From the NCBI RefSeq assembly GCF_002906655.1, contig NZ_CP025795.1, forward strand, positions 310,001-374,000: a stretch of 64,000 nt of DNA, read 5' to 3'. Numbering within the stretch: position 1 is the first letter of the stretch; each line of letters opens with the position of its first letter. The DNA comes from Vibrio hyugaensis (GTDB lineage Bacteria; Pseudomonadota; Gammaproteobacteria; Enterobacterales; Vibrionaceae). The notes under the pieces were generated by a model that did not search any database, was not told the origin of the DNA, and saw nothing but the letters and a program-made list of their open reading frames with translations. Positions 9,384 to 18,202 of the stretch are shown piece by piece. Made by a program: the position numbers and the translations under genes.

Positions 9384-11003
9384 ATGAAATCCATAACGAA
9401 ACCCCTCTGTCTATTATCTCTTATTTGCTCTCCATTCGCGTTCAGTCACGTTCTTAATGGCGACTTTGAACAGTGGAATGGTAATGCACCAACGCAGTGG
9501 TCTGTGATTGATTCCGGCATTGCTGTTTCACCGACCAGTGACCCGCACCAATCTGGTGGTCTTGCGGCTCAAGTTATCGTAAATACAGGTACCCAAAGCA
9601 ACACCGACTTTTTGCAAACCATTAATGTGGAGCAAGGGAAAACCTACCCATTTTCTGTCGCGGTTTATCATACGGAAGGAAATGTTAAAGCGCGTTTGGT
9701 GGTTGATGGATACCACAACTACTCTAACCCTCAGCAAACCAATCAGTGGCAACAACTCACGCACAGTTACACTGCATCATCAAACAAAGCGATCAATGTC
9801 GGGTTACGCTTTTATGATGAGTCGGGCTTTGACGGCTCTGAAGTCGTTTATGTCGATAACTTTCAGCCAAATCAAAGTGGTGGTACTCAGCCACCGGTAG
9901 AAAGCTGTAATGACAACGAAGTGTTACTGACATTGAACACTGACAGTTATGGCTCAGAAACGAGTTGGGAACTGAAAGATAGCCAATCGCAAGTTCTGTT
10001 TTCAGGCCAAGGTTTTGACTCTTCGAAAACTTACGAAAAAACCATGTGCCTAGCGAACGGCGATTACCAGTTTACGATCAGTGACAGTTATGGTGATGGC
10101 ATTTGTTGCGGCAACGGCAGTGGTTCATACGCCTTAATGTTTGGCCAAACCACATTAGCGTCTGGTGGTGAATTCACGAAATCTCAAACCACAAGCTTTA
10201 CTCTTGGCGGTTCAACGACGCCTCCGCCTGTTGTCAGTGAGTACTATAAAGCCGCAGAAGGCAAAACAGGTTTTGAGTTGAAAACAGCGCTGTTTAACAT
10301 CATCAAGGATCACACAGGACGCGGCTACTCAGCGATTTGGACCTTAGTGAAAGACGCAGATTTAGACAACTACTACGAGAAAGATGGCTCCATTCTCGAT
10401 ATGTATTCTGAAAAACCATCTGGCAGCGATACGGTGAGCTTTACCAAAGTCACTGACCAATGTGGCCAATACAAAACGGAAGGCGATTGCTACAACCGTG
10501 AACACTCATTCCCTAAGAGCTGGTTTGGTGGCAAGGTTGAACCGATGAACTCGGATGGTCACCACTTGTTTGCAACCGATGGTTATGTGAATGCGAAGCG
10601 CAGCAACTGGCCATTTGGTGAAGTGGGTAACAGCACTTACGTATCTAGCAATGGCTCAAAAGTCGGTTCAGCAAGCTCTACTTTGGGCTATTCAGGAACG
10701 GTATTTGAGCCTATTGATGAGTTCAAAGGTGATTTTGCTCGTGCGTATTTCTACATGGCGACGCGCTATGAAAACGTCATTGGCAACTGGGAAAGCAACA
10801 CTAGCAACTCTGACGCGGTATTGAACGGCACGAAAACGACCGTCTTTGAACCATGGATGCTGAACATGTTGAAACGTTGGCACAAAAACGATCCTGTCAG
10901 CGCGAAAGAGATCAGCCGTAACCAAGCGGTGTTTGAATTCCAAGGTAACCGCAACCCGTTTGTGGATTACCCTGAGTTTGTAGAGATCATTTGGGGAAAC
11001 TAA
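9384..11003 (+). CDS. Secreted multidomain endonuclease I-family nuclease
   Basis: Predicted extracellular DNase, 539 aa. A signal peptide ends near SPFAFS (about 21 residues). It is followed by a beta-sandwich, carbohydrate-binding-like domain (VLNGDFEQWNGNAPTQWSV, about 22-165), then a Cys-rich domain with ISDSYGDGICCGNGSG (about 170-275), a Pro linker, and the endonuclease I catalytic region (about 285-539). Catalytic-region motifs are CYNREHSFPKSWF, SDGHHLFATDGYVNAKRSNWPFG and EFQGNRNPFVDYPEF. The first contains the conserved His of the beta-beta-alpha metal site. Plain EndA/Vvn nucleases are about 230 aa, so this is a long modular form. It sits among starch genes but has no MalT box. Likely role is use of extracellular DNA for nutrients or escape from DNA matrices (inference). 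Confidence 0.85.
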   Translation: MKSITKPLCLLSLICSPFAFSHVLNGDFEQWNGNAPTQWSVIDSGIAVSPTSDPHQSGGLAAQVIVNTGTQSNTDFLQTINVEQGKTYPFSVAVYHTEGNVKARLVVDGYHNYSNPQQTNQWQQLTHSYTASSNKAINVGLRFYDESGFDGSEVVYVDNFQPNQSGGTQPPVESCNDNEVLLTLNTDSYGSETSWELKDSQSQVLFSGQGFDSSKTYEKTMCLANGDYQFTISDSYGDGICCGNGSGSYALMFGQTTLASGGEFTKSQTTSFTLGGSTTPPPVVSEYYKAAEGKTGFELKTALFNIIKDHTGRGYSAIWTLVKDADLDNYYEKDGSILDMYSEKPSGSDTVSFTKVTDQCGQYKTEGDCYNREHSFPKSWFGGKVEPMNSDGHHLFATDGYVNAKRSNWPFGEVGNSTYVSSNGSKVGSASSTLGYSGTVFEPIDEFKGDFARAYFYMATRYENVIGNWESNTSNSDAVLNGTKTTVFEPWMLNMLKRWHKNDPVSAKEISRNQAVFEFQGNRNPFVDYPEFVEIIWGN

Positions 11004-11036
11004 CCCCATAGCTAAAGCAAATCGTTAGAAACAACA

Positions 11037-11070
11037 AAGCCGCCATCGTCACTGCTCGTGCGGCTTTTTT
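11037..11070 (+). terminator. Terminator after the nuclease gene
   Basis: Stem AAGCCGC/GCGGCTT with a T run on the plus strand. Confidence 0.85.
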
Positions 11071-11088
11071 AATACCGTTGTACAGGCA

Positions 11089-11115
11089 CAAAAAAGGGGA
11101 GGTTTTACCCTCCCC
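11089..11115 (-). terminator. Terminator after pulA
   Basis: Seven-base GC stem (GGGGAGG with CCTCCCC on the plus strand) and a run of six T on the minus strand. Confidence 0.85.
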
Positions 11116-11144
11116 AAGCTAGCACATGATTGCGCCTACTGTTT

Positions 11145-14100
11145 TTAGTTCTTAGTCACTGTCACGATTGGCGCTGCTTTATCTGCTGCGTTGAAGTGGA
11201 AGTTGTAGTTTCCTGCCTCTGCAATCGTGATCTTAAGGTTCGCACTTGAACCGCCTGCATCCATAGTAACGGCTGTGTCTAGCTCAACACTGCCTTCGCC
11301 ACCAAAGTTGGTTGCATCAGCCCAATCTGCACTAGCGATCTTCATTTCGTAGCTGCCTGCTGCTAGGTCGATATCTAAAGAGTAAACATCGGCGGCTACG
11401 TAGTTGAACTTCGCACTTGAATCTTCAGCTGGCGTATCCCAAGTTGTGATCGTGCCACGTAGGAACAGTGAAGTTTCACCAAACGTTGGCGCGTCTGCCG
11501 CTTTCGTTACAGAAACAACCGGTTTGTCAGCTGAATCGCTTTGCTCATGAATTGCATTTAGAACGAAGGTGTATTTGCCTGTTTCAGTAACGGACAATGC
11601 ACAGTTACCCTCAGTACCCAAGTCTAGAGATCCAGAAGCTTGTTCTGCGTAATCACAGCCAAAGTTTGGTGTACCCCAGCTATCATCAGCAAACTTAAAG
11701 CCGTAATCACCAGCTTCAAGTACACCCGTTACCGAGTACATGCCGTTGCCAATGAATGACATTTCCCATTCTTCTGATGGATTCCAACCGTTCATGTCAC
11801 CACGAACATAAACCTTGGTTTCACCGTAAGGAGGAATGCTCGATACATCTTTGTTATCTGTATCAACAGGCAGACCAGCACCTTGTGCGTTACCTTGAGG
11901 TTGTACAAATACCGCCGTTGTAAGTGCCGGAACAGTGAAAGTCTCACCGGAGAAGCTTGCGCTCTTCACGGTCATGTCAGCCGAGTTCTTCTGAACGTCA
12001 TGCAGTTCGAAACCCGTCGCGCCCTCTACTTTGAAAGATTTCTCTTCTGCTGTTGAGTTCACTACCGCGACGATGGCGTCGTAGTTTGTATCTAGATCCG
12101 CACCCGCTGACGTGCCGTCATCAATAGACATCACAATCAAGCCTTCAACTTGGTCTTTACCTACGTTGCGGAAATCAACGCGGTTCATGACTTCTTGAGC
12201 GGTATCTAAACGGAACAGTTCGCTTGAGCTACGGATAGTCAGTAGTTCTAAGAATTGCTGCTTAGTTAGCTCGATATCGTCAGTGTTTGGCATCGCAGTG
12301 CTGTCAGCAACGATAGTTTTGATCAGCTCCCAGTTTGCGCCGTCTTTGTCTTCACGAGGTAGACCAACGTTCCAGTTGTTGTCGCTACCGTCAAAGTAAA
12401 CGCGGTTGAACCAGTCACCTGAATCGTAAGAGTCACGCTGCATTGATTTCGAACGCAGTAGCTCAGAACCCATGTGGATGAACGGGATACCTTGACCAAG
12501 CATTACCGTAGATAGAGACACAGTTTGCATACGTGCGCGGTCAGCAGATGAAGTGCCAGTCGCGATCTTGTACGCGTTGTTGTCCCATAGCGTTTGGTTA
12601 TCGTGCTTAGATACGTAAGAGATGTTCTCAGAAGGGATCTTAGTGTAACCCGCTGGCGCACCGTTGTAGTCTACATTCTTACCAAGTTTAGTTTCACCTT
12701 CGAAGTCTAGAAGAACGAATTCTGCTAGGTTACCTGCCATACCCAGACGTACTAAGTCTTGGTTGTGTAGACGACCGTTTACCGCTTCTGCATCTGTCTT
12801 CGTTTCTTCGTTCGGGTAACCTGCGTTACCAAAACCTTGGTTAAAGCGAAGTGGGTGCTTCCCTTCAGAGTCCACACCGCCATCGAATGGGCTACCACCA
12901 CGAACCGCGTCACGTAGACGGTCAGAGAAGGTACCGATGCCAGTGCCAGCCATGTTGATTTGTGTTGCTTGGTCGAAGCGAGCGTTGTTTGCTACTTCAC
13001 CGAAGTCCCAACCTTCACCGTAGAATAGCGTGTTTTTATCGACTTGTTTAACGCGCTCCAGAGCGTATTCCATCAAGTCTTTTGGTTGGTGTGCCATCAA
13101 GTCAAAACGGAAGCCGTCAACTTTGTAGTCGTCAGCCCACACAAGCAATGAGTCAACCATCAGTTTACCCATCATCAAGTTCTCAGTTGCTGTGTTGTCA
13201 CAACAAGTTGAGTTCTCAACGCCACCCGTGTTCACATTCAGACGGTGGTAGTATCCTGGGACGATCTTATCTAGGACAGATTTTTCGTTTACGCCAGATG
13301 CGTTAGTGTGGTTGTACACCACGTCCATAACCAGCTTCAGATCCATTTTGTGTGTCGCTTGAACCATTTCACGGAATTCAAGGATACGTTTAGAACCGTT
13401 TGGATCGGTCGCGTAGCTGCCTTCTGGAACAGTGTAGTGGAATGGGTCGTAACCCCAGTTGAAGCTGTCTAGCATGCGTAGATCGTTCATCAGTGCTTGT
13501 GCAGCACCCGTTGCTGGATCGTAGCTGTTTAGCACGTCTTCAATGATTTTAGCGTCGTCTTCTGTTTCACAGATTGAAGCCGCTGGTTTGATGCCACACA
13601 GCTTGCCTACGGTATCGGTGATATCAACGCGGTTTTCTGCGTTTTCGTCAACCGTTGCAATATCGAACGCTGGAAGAATGTGAAGCGTGGTTAGACCTGC
13701 GTCTTTCAGAGCTTGAAGGTGAGTAACCGACTCACGCTCTGCTTCTGTCAGTGCTAGGTACTTACCGTTTAGAGATTGCGTACCTTTAGTATCGCTAAAG
13801 CTGAAGTCACGAAGATGTGATTCGTAAAGAACGTGGTCTTCATCTTTTGCAACCGTTGGGCGGTCGTAGTTATCCCACTCTGCTGGTTTCAACGCAGCGC
13901 TGTCTAGATCGACAACTTGTGAGTACATTGAGTTTTGCGACAAACTTAGCGAGTAAGGGTCAGTCACTAGGCGAGTTTCAACAACACCAGTCGTCGGGTG
14001 GTAAACCTTCACTTGGTAACGGTAGAACTTGTTCAGTACGTTGCCTTGCGCTTCCGATTCCCAGATACCTGTTTCTGGGTTCTCAGTCATTGCAACTGTC

Positions 14101-15134
14101 GCTTCTTCCGCAAAGTTCGCATCGTAGATGATTAGGTCAACGTCTTGCGCTGTTGGTGCCCAAAGTTTGAATGTTGCTGCATTGCCTTCAACAATGGCAC
14201 CAAGTTCCTGGCCAATTGCGTTGCCTGCGTCTGCATCTGCGAATACCGCATCAAGCACACCTGGCTTTTGGACTTCAGTGGCAGAGATAACATCGCCATT
14301 TGCGTTGTATGCCACCATCACGATTTGTGACTTCAGAATAGAGCGTAGCGTATCAGAATCCACATCAATGCCTGCGGCTTGTAGGCTCGCAAGGTGACGG
14401 AAACGAGATTTCAGTTCTTCAGACAGGTCTCCTGCTTTCGTCAACTCAACGGCTGTACCGCCAGAAATCTGCTTGTCTTCGTCCATCTTGATGTCGTTGG
14501 TCAAGCTGTAGAAAAGCTTCATCGAGTCGGCGTTTGCTGCCGCTTCCCAAGCGATAGTGTCGGCATCTAACCAGTGTGCTTTCTGACCATCAATATCAAC
14601 AGGACGATCTGCAATTGGCTCATAGTAAAGCTCACTGCTGCCGTGGAAGCCGAATAGACCTTGAGACTCACCCAGTTTGGTTAACTCCACTTTAGAGTTT
14701 GCGCTGCCAAAGGCTTTTTCATCGCCTTTGTGCAAGATGAAGTTCATACACTCGTGTGGGTCTGATGCGTCAGGGTTCACCTTAAGCACGTAGTAAGCGC
14801 CGTAAGTTTCGCTGATGCCTTCGAACGGAAGCGGTGCTGCCCAATCCGTACCGCCATCAGCGATCCCCATTGCTTCTAGGTCAGTACTGGTACAGCCTTC
14901 GCCATTCCAAAGGTGCAGACCCCAACCATCGTAATCACTCGCTGTTGAAGCCGAAGCAACATCGCGTTTGTAATAGATGACAACTTCGTTCTCTCCCGCA
15001 GGGTGAAGGCCGGAGCCAGGGTTCGTTGTGTCATCGCTAGAGCTGTCACTGCCACAGCCGCTGATCACTGCTACAGAAAGTAGAGGCAGCACGGTTTTGG
15101 CAATCGCTGATAATTTAAATGTTTTATTGTCCAC
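11145..15134 (-). CDS. pulA: Secreted type I pullulanase, lipoprotein
   Basis: Cleaves alpha-1,6 links of pullulan and branched starch outside the cell. From the GTG at 15134 it is 1329 aa. The signal peptide ends in lipobox VISGC, then an Asp/Ser linker. It is followed by a CBM41-like module (NEVVIYYKRDV...GWGLHLWNGEGC), a further N-terminal beta domain, a CBM48-like module (NAATFKLWAPTAQDVDLIIYD), the GH13_14 barrel and two tandem C-terminal modules (VRGDMNGWNP and LRGTITTWDT). Catalytic signs are FNWGYDP (family signature YNWGYDP), DVVYNHT, nucleophile in VDGFRFDLMAHQ, acid/base Glu in FYGEGWDFGE and SKHDNQTLWD. The frame is open to a TTG at 15200, but that adds an unlikely 22-residue N-region; GTG with upstream GGA fits better. 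A MalT-box cluster lies upstream. Confidence 0.9.
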   Translation of the reverse strand: MDNKTFKLSAIAKTVLPLLSVAVISGCGSDSSSDDTTNPGSGLHPAGENEVVIYYKRDVASASTASDYDGWGLHLWNGEGCTSTDLEAMGIADGGTDWAAPLPFEGISETYGAYYVLKVNPDASDPHECMNFILHKGDEKAFGSANSKVELTKLGESQGLFGFHGSSELYYEPIADRPVDIDGQKAHWLDADTIAWEAAANADSMKLFYSLTNDIKMDEDKQISGGTAVELTKAGDLSEELKSRFRHLASLQAAGIDVDSDTLRSILKSQIVMVAYNANGDVISATEVQKPGVLDAVFADADAGNAIGQELGAIVEGNAATFKLWAPTAQDVDLIIYDANFAEEATVAMTENPETGIWESEAQGNVLNKFYRYQVKVYHPTTGVVETRLVTDPYSLSLSQNSMYSQVVDLDSAALKPAEWDNYDRPTVAKDEDHVLYESHLRDFSFSDTKGTQSLNGKYLALTEAERESVTHLQALKDAGLTTLHILPAFDIATVDENAENRVDITDTVGKLCGIKPAASICETEDDAKIIEDVLNSYDPATGAAQALMNDLRMLDSFNWGYDPFHYTVPEGSYATDPNGSKRILEFREMVQATHKMDLKLVMDVVYNHTNASGVNEKSVLDKIVPGYYHRLNVNTGGVENSTCCDNTATENLMMGKLMVDSLLVWADDYKVDGFRFDLMAHQPKDLMEYALERVKQVDKNTLFYGEGWDFGEVANNARFDQATQINMAGTGIGTFSDRLRDAVRGGSPFDGGVDSEGKHPLRFNQGFGNAGYPNEETKTDAEAVNGRLHNQDLVRLGMAGNLAEFVLLDFEGETKLGKNVDYNGAPAGYTKIPSENISYVSKHDNQTLWDNNAYKIATGTSSADRARMQTVSLSTVMLGQGIPFIHMGSELLRSKSMQRDSYDSGDWFNRVYFDGSDNNWNVGLPREDKDGANWELIKTIVADSTAMPNTDDIELTKQQFLELLTIRSSSELFRLDTAQEVMNRVDFRNVGKDQVEGLIVMSIDDGTSAGADLDTNYDAIVAVVNSTAEEKSFKVEGATGFELHDVQKNSADMTVKSASFSGETFTVPALTTAVFVQPQGNAQGAGLPVDTDNKDVSSIPPYGETKVYVRGDMNGWNPSEEWEMSFIGNGMYSVTGVLEAGDYGFKFADDSWGTPNFGCDYAEQASGSLDLGTEGNCALSVTETGKYTFVLNAIHEQSDSADKPVVSVTKAADAPTFGETSLFLRGTITTWDTPAEDSSAKFNYVAADVYSLDIDLAAGSYEMKIASADWADATNFGGEGSVELDTAVTMDAGGSSANLKITIAEAGNYNFHFNAADKAAPIVTVTKN

Positions 15135-15361
15135 GTTTACAAATCCATTGTTATTGAATTGAGAATAGATTGGGCAAGATGCCGAAAAGGAAATGTTCAA
15201 CTAAATGCTAATACACTGAACTATCAGCAAAATGTGAGAGCAGGCAGTTAAGTTTTTTACAAGAGAAAATTTTCTATCACACTAGATTTTGTTCACAAAT
15301 TAAATAATAAAACGAGCGCATAGTGAGATGTTAAGCACAGCCTAAAAATGTAAATTTCTAT

Positions 15362-15394
15362 AGGAGGAGATCGGGGGGATGATAGGGGAGGAGA
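15362..15394 (-). promoter_or_regulatory. MalT-box cluster of the pulA promoter
   Basis: Three boxes are packed in 33 bases: AGGAGGAGA (15362-15370), GGGGATGATA (15375-15384) and GGGGAGGAGA (15385-15394) on the plus strand. Seen from pulA (minus strand) they read TCNTCC, the same orientation as at lamB. They lie about 230-260 bases before the pulA start, implying a long 5' leader or a promoter close to the boxes. Confidence 0.75.
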
Positions 15395-15534
15395 ATGTCT
15401 AAGCCCCAAAACTGTGATTAGGTTCTATAAAAGTAAGGGTGATATTTCTCTTTGAAAAATAAGTTGAGGTGATATCGAACAAATTATCCTCATACTCAAG
15501 TTGGAAACTTCAGATTTTGCCTACATGGTCGTTA

Positions 15535-15646
15535 TATAATAGAGGCGGTGTGCAGTGAATTATTGGTTTCACACCCGGATTCAAATTTTCTAGATTACCC
15601 GAAAGTGGGAAATCCTTATGGGCCCTGACCTAAAAAGAGGCTGTTT
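15535..15646 (+). promoter_or_regulatory. Promoter -10 element and structured leader of the Sel1 gene
   Basis: TATAAT at 15535-15540 is a perfect -10 hexamer; no good -35 is seen at normal spacing. The roughly 100-base leader that follows can fold: GGTGTG/CACACC, then GGATT/AATCC enclosing CCC-GAAAGT-GGG. No known riboswitch consensus was recognised. Confidence 0.4.
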
Positions 15647-16852
15647 ATGAGTAGTATGGGCATTGCTATTGTGGCAACTGGCCTTTCACTCGTCCTGATA
15701 TTTGTTTGGATGATCTCGTTGTCGATGCGTAAGCAACGTCTTGAGACCGAGAGGAAAGCGCGTGAAGCGGCATACCGCAAAGCGATGCATAAGGCACGAG
15801 AGCAAGAGCGTAAAGAACGTGCGTTTAAGGCGGAAACTGGGCATATCCCTACCATTCTTTATTTAGCAAAAGAAGCGGAACGAGAAAATATTAAACAAGC
15901 GCTCTATTGGTACGATAAAGCGGCCAAGCTGGATAACGTCACCGGTATGTACGGTGTAGTAAGACTAGCCGAGCGCATGCGCGAAGACGTGATCTTAAGA
16001 GAGCAGGCAAACTTCTGGCGTACTGCGATTTCTGGCATGGAAGGTGATATCGACGCGAAATTCGCGACCGGTAAAGCGCTTGTGTTTGGGCGTGGTACCG
16101 AGAAAAACATCCCTAAAGGTCATCAGTTGATCGAAGAAGCTGCCGATGAAGGCTGTATTCCTGCCATGCTTTACATGGGCGAATGGCAATTGTCGCCAGA
16201 AAACACAGCAGGTCAGCGTGCGGACGCCTTGTTTTGGTTTATGAAAGCGGCAGAGCAAGACAGTGCCGATGGTAAAATCCAAGTGGGTTTGTGTTATCTC
16301 AATGGGGTTGGTACTGAAAAGAGCATGGTCAAAGGCTGTTATTGGTTAGAAAGAGCGGCTGAAGGCGGCAGTGCAGAAGCCATGTACCATGCAGGTGAGG
16401 CATGGAAAGACACGGGTAAAACAGGCAATGCGATTGCTTACGTTTGGTTGTTCTTGTCTGCTAACATGGGTTATGAGCCTGCGCGAGTAGTGCGTGATGA
16501 GGTGGCCAGCAACATCGGTGTGGATGTTGTGGTGGGTTTGCAGTCCATTGCGAAGCCTCTACAAAGAAAGCTGGCTTCTGGTGTGGTTAAGAAGCACTCA
16601 ATCATCAGAGCCTTAAACAAAGTCTACAAACGTGAGCCGTACTTCCCAGGTGAGGAAGAGCTGAACGAGTTGCTTAATGAAGAGCATCATGAAGAAGCAA
16701 ACGTACCTGATGGGATGTCAGAGTTAAACTTCGAAAGTGAAGTTCCTGTACAACAAGAGTTTGCGTCTCCACCAAAACAACCGTCGAAAGACGTGCTCGA
16801 TTTTACACAAAACTTCTTACAGCCTCAGAATCTCAATAAGCCTCATTCGTGA
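15647..16852 (+). CDS. Membrane-anchored Sel1/TPR-like repeat protein
   Basis: 401 aa with an N-terminal transmembrane anchor (IAIVATGLSLVLIFVWMISL), a highly charged coiled-coil-like stretch (about 27-60, RKQRLETERKAREAAYRKA), then Sel1-type helical repeats. Examples are ALYWYDKAAKLDNVTGMYGV, LFWFMKAAEQDSADGKIQVGLCYLNGVGTEKS and CYWLERAAEGGSAEAMYHAG. The C-terminal tail is acidic and low in structure. Sel1 repeats are protein-interaction scaffolds; the partner cannot be told from sequence. The helical part would face the cytoplasm. Single gene with its own promoter region. The terminator stem begins inside the last codons. Confidence 0.7.
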   Translation: MSSMGIAIVATGLSLVLIFVWMISLSMRKQRLETERKAREAAYRKAMHKAREQERKERAFKAETGHIPTILYLAKEAERENIKQALYWYDKAAKLDNVTGMYGVVRLAERMREDVILREQANFWRTAISGMEGDIDAKFATGKALVFGRGTEKNIPKGHQLIEEAADEGCIPAMLYMGEWQLSPENTAGQRADALFWFMKAAEQDSADGKIQVGLCYLNGVGTEKSMVKGCYWLERAAEGGSAEAMYHAGEAWKDTGKTGNAIAYVWLFLSANMGYEPARVVRDEVASNIGVDVVVGLQSIAKPLQRKLASGVVKKHSIIRALNKVYKREPYFPGEEELNELLNEEHHEEANVPDGMSELNFESEVPVQQEFASPPKQPSKDVLDFTQNFLQPQNLNKPHS

Positions 16853-16863
16853 GGCTTTTTTTC
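16838..16863 (+). terminator. Terminator overlapping the Sel1 gene stop codon
   Basis: Stem AAGCCTC/GAGGCTT (16838-16844 with 16851-16857) plus a T run. The TGA stop (16850-16852) lies inside the structure. Confidence 0.8.
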
Positions 16864-17277
16864 GCTCACATCAACCCTTGTTCCATTACTTGCATAATTG
16901 CTGAGTGATCTTTATGCAAAGCTTCAACAGAATTCTATCTGTCACCGAGCTGTTGTTATATAAATGGACAAATAGAGGGAAATCCCCCCTTGCTGCAAAT
17001 ACATGAATTAAGCTCCAATCCATTATTATTGATTAGCTCATATCACAGCTATGAAATTACTTTGTTAGCTTAAATTGTTTTGAGTTAACTAGAACCATCA
17101 CTTTAACTAATATCTGTTATTAGGAATTATATTACTAAATCTTAATTTCTATTTTTGTTACTAAGTGAATGCTATTGATCTTTAATTAAATTAAGCGCAA
17201 GATACCAAAAATAAAAATAACGCATACTCTGCGTATAAATACAGTCGGAAGTAACCTGTTATTATCCTTTTCAACAT

Positions 17278-17306
17278 AAAAGAGCAACGTCGTGCTCTTT
17301 TTGTTT
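17278..17306 (+). terminator. Terminator-like hairpin in front of the small regulator
   Basis: Nine-base stem AAAAGAGCA/TGCTCTTTT with a 6-base loop, then TTGTTTC. It ends about 20 bases before the next gene. It may terminate a short transcript from the AT-rich region 16864-17277, in which no ORF is seen, or attenuate the regulator gene. The stem is nearly symmetric, so it could also work on the minus strand. Confidence 0.6.
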
Positions 17307-17323
17307 CTATTAGAGATTTGTGT

Positions 17324-17770
17324 ATGTTGAGAATCATTAGTGCAGATAAGTTCATCTCTTCAAGGTTTATCTTGGAATACAGCAAAGTGGAGTTTGCATC
17401 TTTGTTGGGTGTTTCCGTAGCTAAGATAACCAATATAGAGAATGGCAAATCTTCGATTCCCCCGGTGTACGATTACGCCATCAATCATTTGCTCAGTGAG
17501 CATCCGTTTAAAGACAGTGCGGTGGACGCCTTGTGCTCCCATGAGACACTTAACTTCGCTCGTCGTGTTGACGTAAACAGTAAGGTTCAGCGCCTTTCTT
17601 GTAAGCGCTGTGACAGTAGAAGGTTACACGTTATGGCTGGTATGAGTGGCTTGTACTTCGTGGAATGCATGGATTGCAAGCACACCATGTATTCCTCTGG
17701 TATCGCAGTAAAGCGGTATCAGCAGTGGTCCAATAATGGCGTAAAGTTAGACAGTCACCAATTTGATTAA
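17324..17770 (+). CDS. Small HTH / zinc-ribbon regulator
   Basis: 148 aa from the ATG at 17324; a TTG at 17318 is possible. The N-terminal half has an XRE-like helix-turn-helix (EFASLLGVSVAKITNIENGKSSIPP). The C-terminal half has a CxxC...CxxC zinc-ribbon (LSCKRCDS ... VECMDCKH). The combination suggests a DNA-binding regulator that senses or is stabilised by zinc; the target is unknown. It is preceded by a terminator-like hairpin and closed by a strong terminator, so it is monocistronic. It lies upstream of speF on the same strand, but nothing ties it to that operon. Confidence 0.6.
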   Translation: MLRIISADKFISSRFILEYSKVEFASLLGVSVAKITNIENGKSSIPPVYDYAINHLLSEHPFKDSAVDALCSHETLNFARRVDVNSKVQRLSCKRCDSRRLHVMAGMSGLYFVECMDCKHTMYSSGIAVKRYQQWSNNGVKLDSHQFD

Positions 17771-17812
17771 CGGTTTATATCCTTAAATATCTGAGCCTAT
17801 TCTTGTTTAAGT

Positions 17813-17848
17813 AAAAAGCCATCAGCAGAAATGTTGATGGCTTTTTGT
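17813..17848 (+). terminator. Terminator after the small regulator
   Basis: Twelve-base stem AAAAAGCCATCA/TGATGGCTTTTT. Confidence 0.9.
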
Positions 17849-18202
17849 TATGGTTTATAAATTGTTAAATATAAATGTGATTATTGTTTAATATTAGCCA
17901 ATAAAGCAAAAGGTGCAAATATAGAGTGATGGAAATCGCAAAAAAATATTTTCTTATGATTCATTTTTTAATAATAACTGTCAGTGTCACATAATTTCTT
18001 ACTTGAATTTTAATTGATGCTGAATCCAATATCATTGGACTATCGAAAGGAAAGTGATAAAGATCGCGAAATTTTATTTCGAGAAAATAAGAGTTATAAA
18101 TATGAACGAATAATCACGAAATTTGGTTTTTGAATTTTAAATATTAATTTAATTTGTAATATCTGTCTTATCGTTTTTACAGAACAAATAAGAGATATTT
18201 CA
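17849..18202 (+). promoter_or_regulatory. Long AT-rich leader region of speF with short ORFs
   Basis: About 350 bases upstream of speF without a normal gene. A 21-codon ORF runs 17929-17994 (MEIAKKYFLMIH...), and a 19-codon GTG frame runs 18054-18113 with AAAGGA placed too close to its start. A hairpin CGAAAT/ATTTCG lies at about 18067-18081. In E. coli speF is controlled by a translated leader peptide (SpeFL). The peptides here do not resemble SpeFL, so an analogous role is only a guess. Confidence 0.35.

Noticed and set aside
13082..14397. ORFs of 74-104 aa antisense to pulA
   Set aside because: Shadow frames caused by the codon use of a long, highly biased gene.
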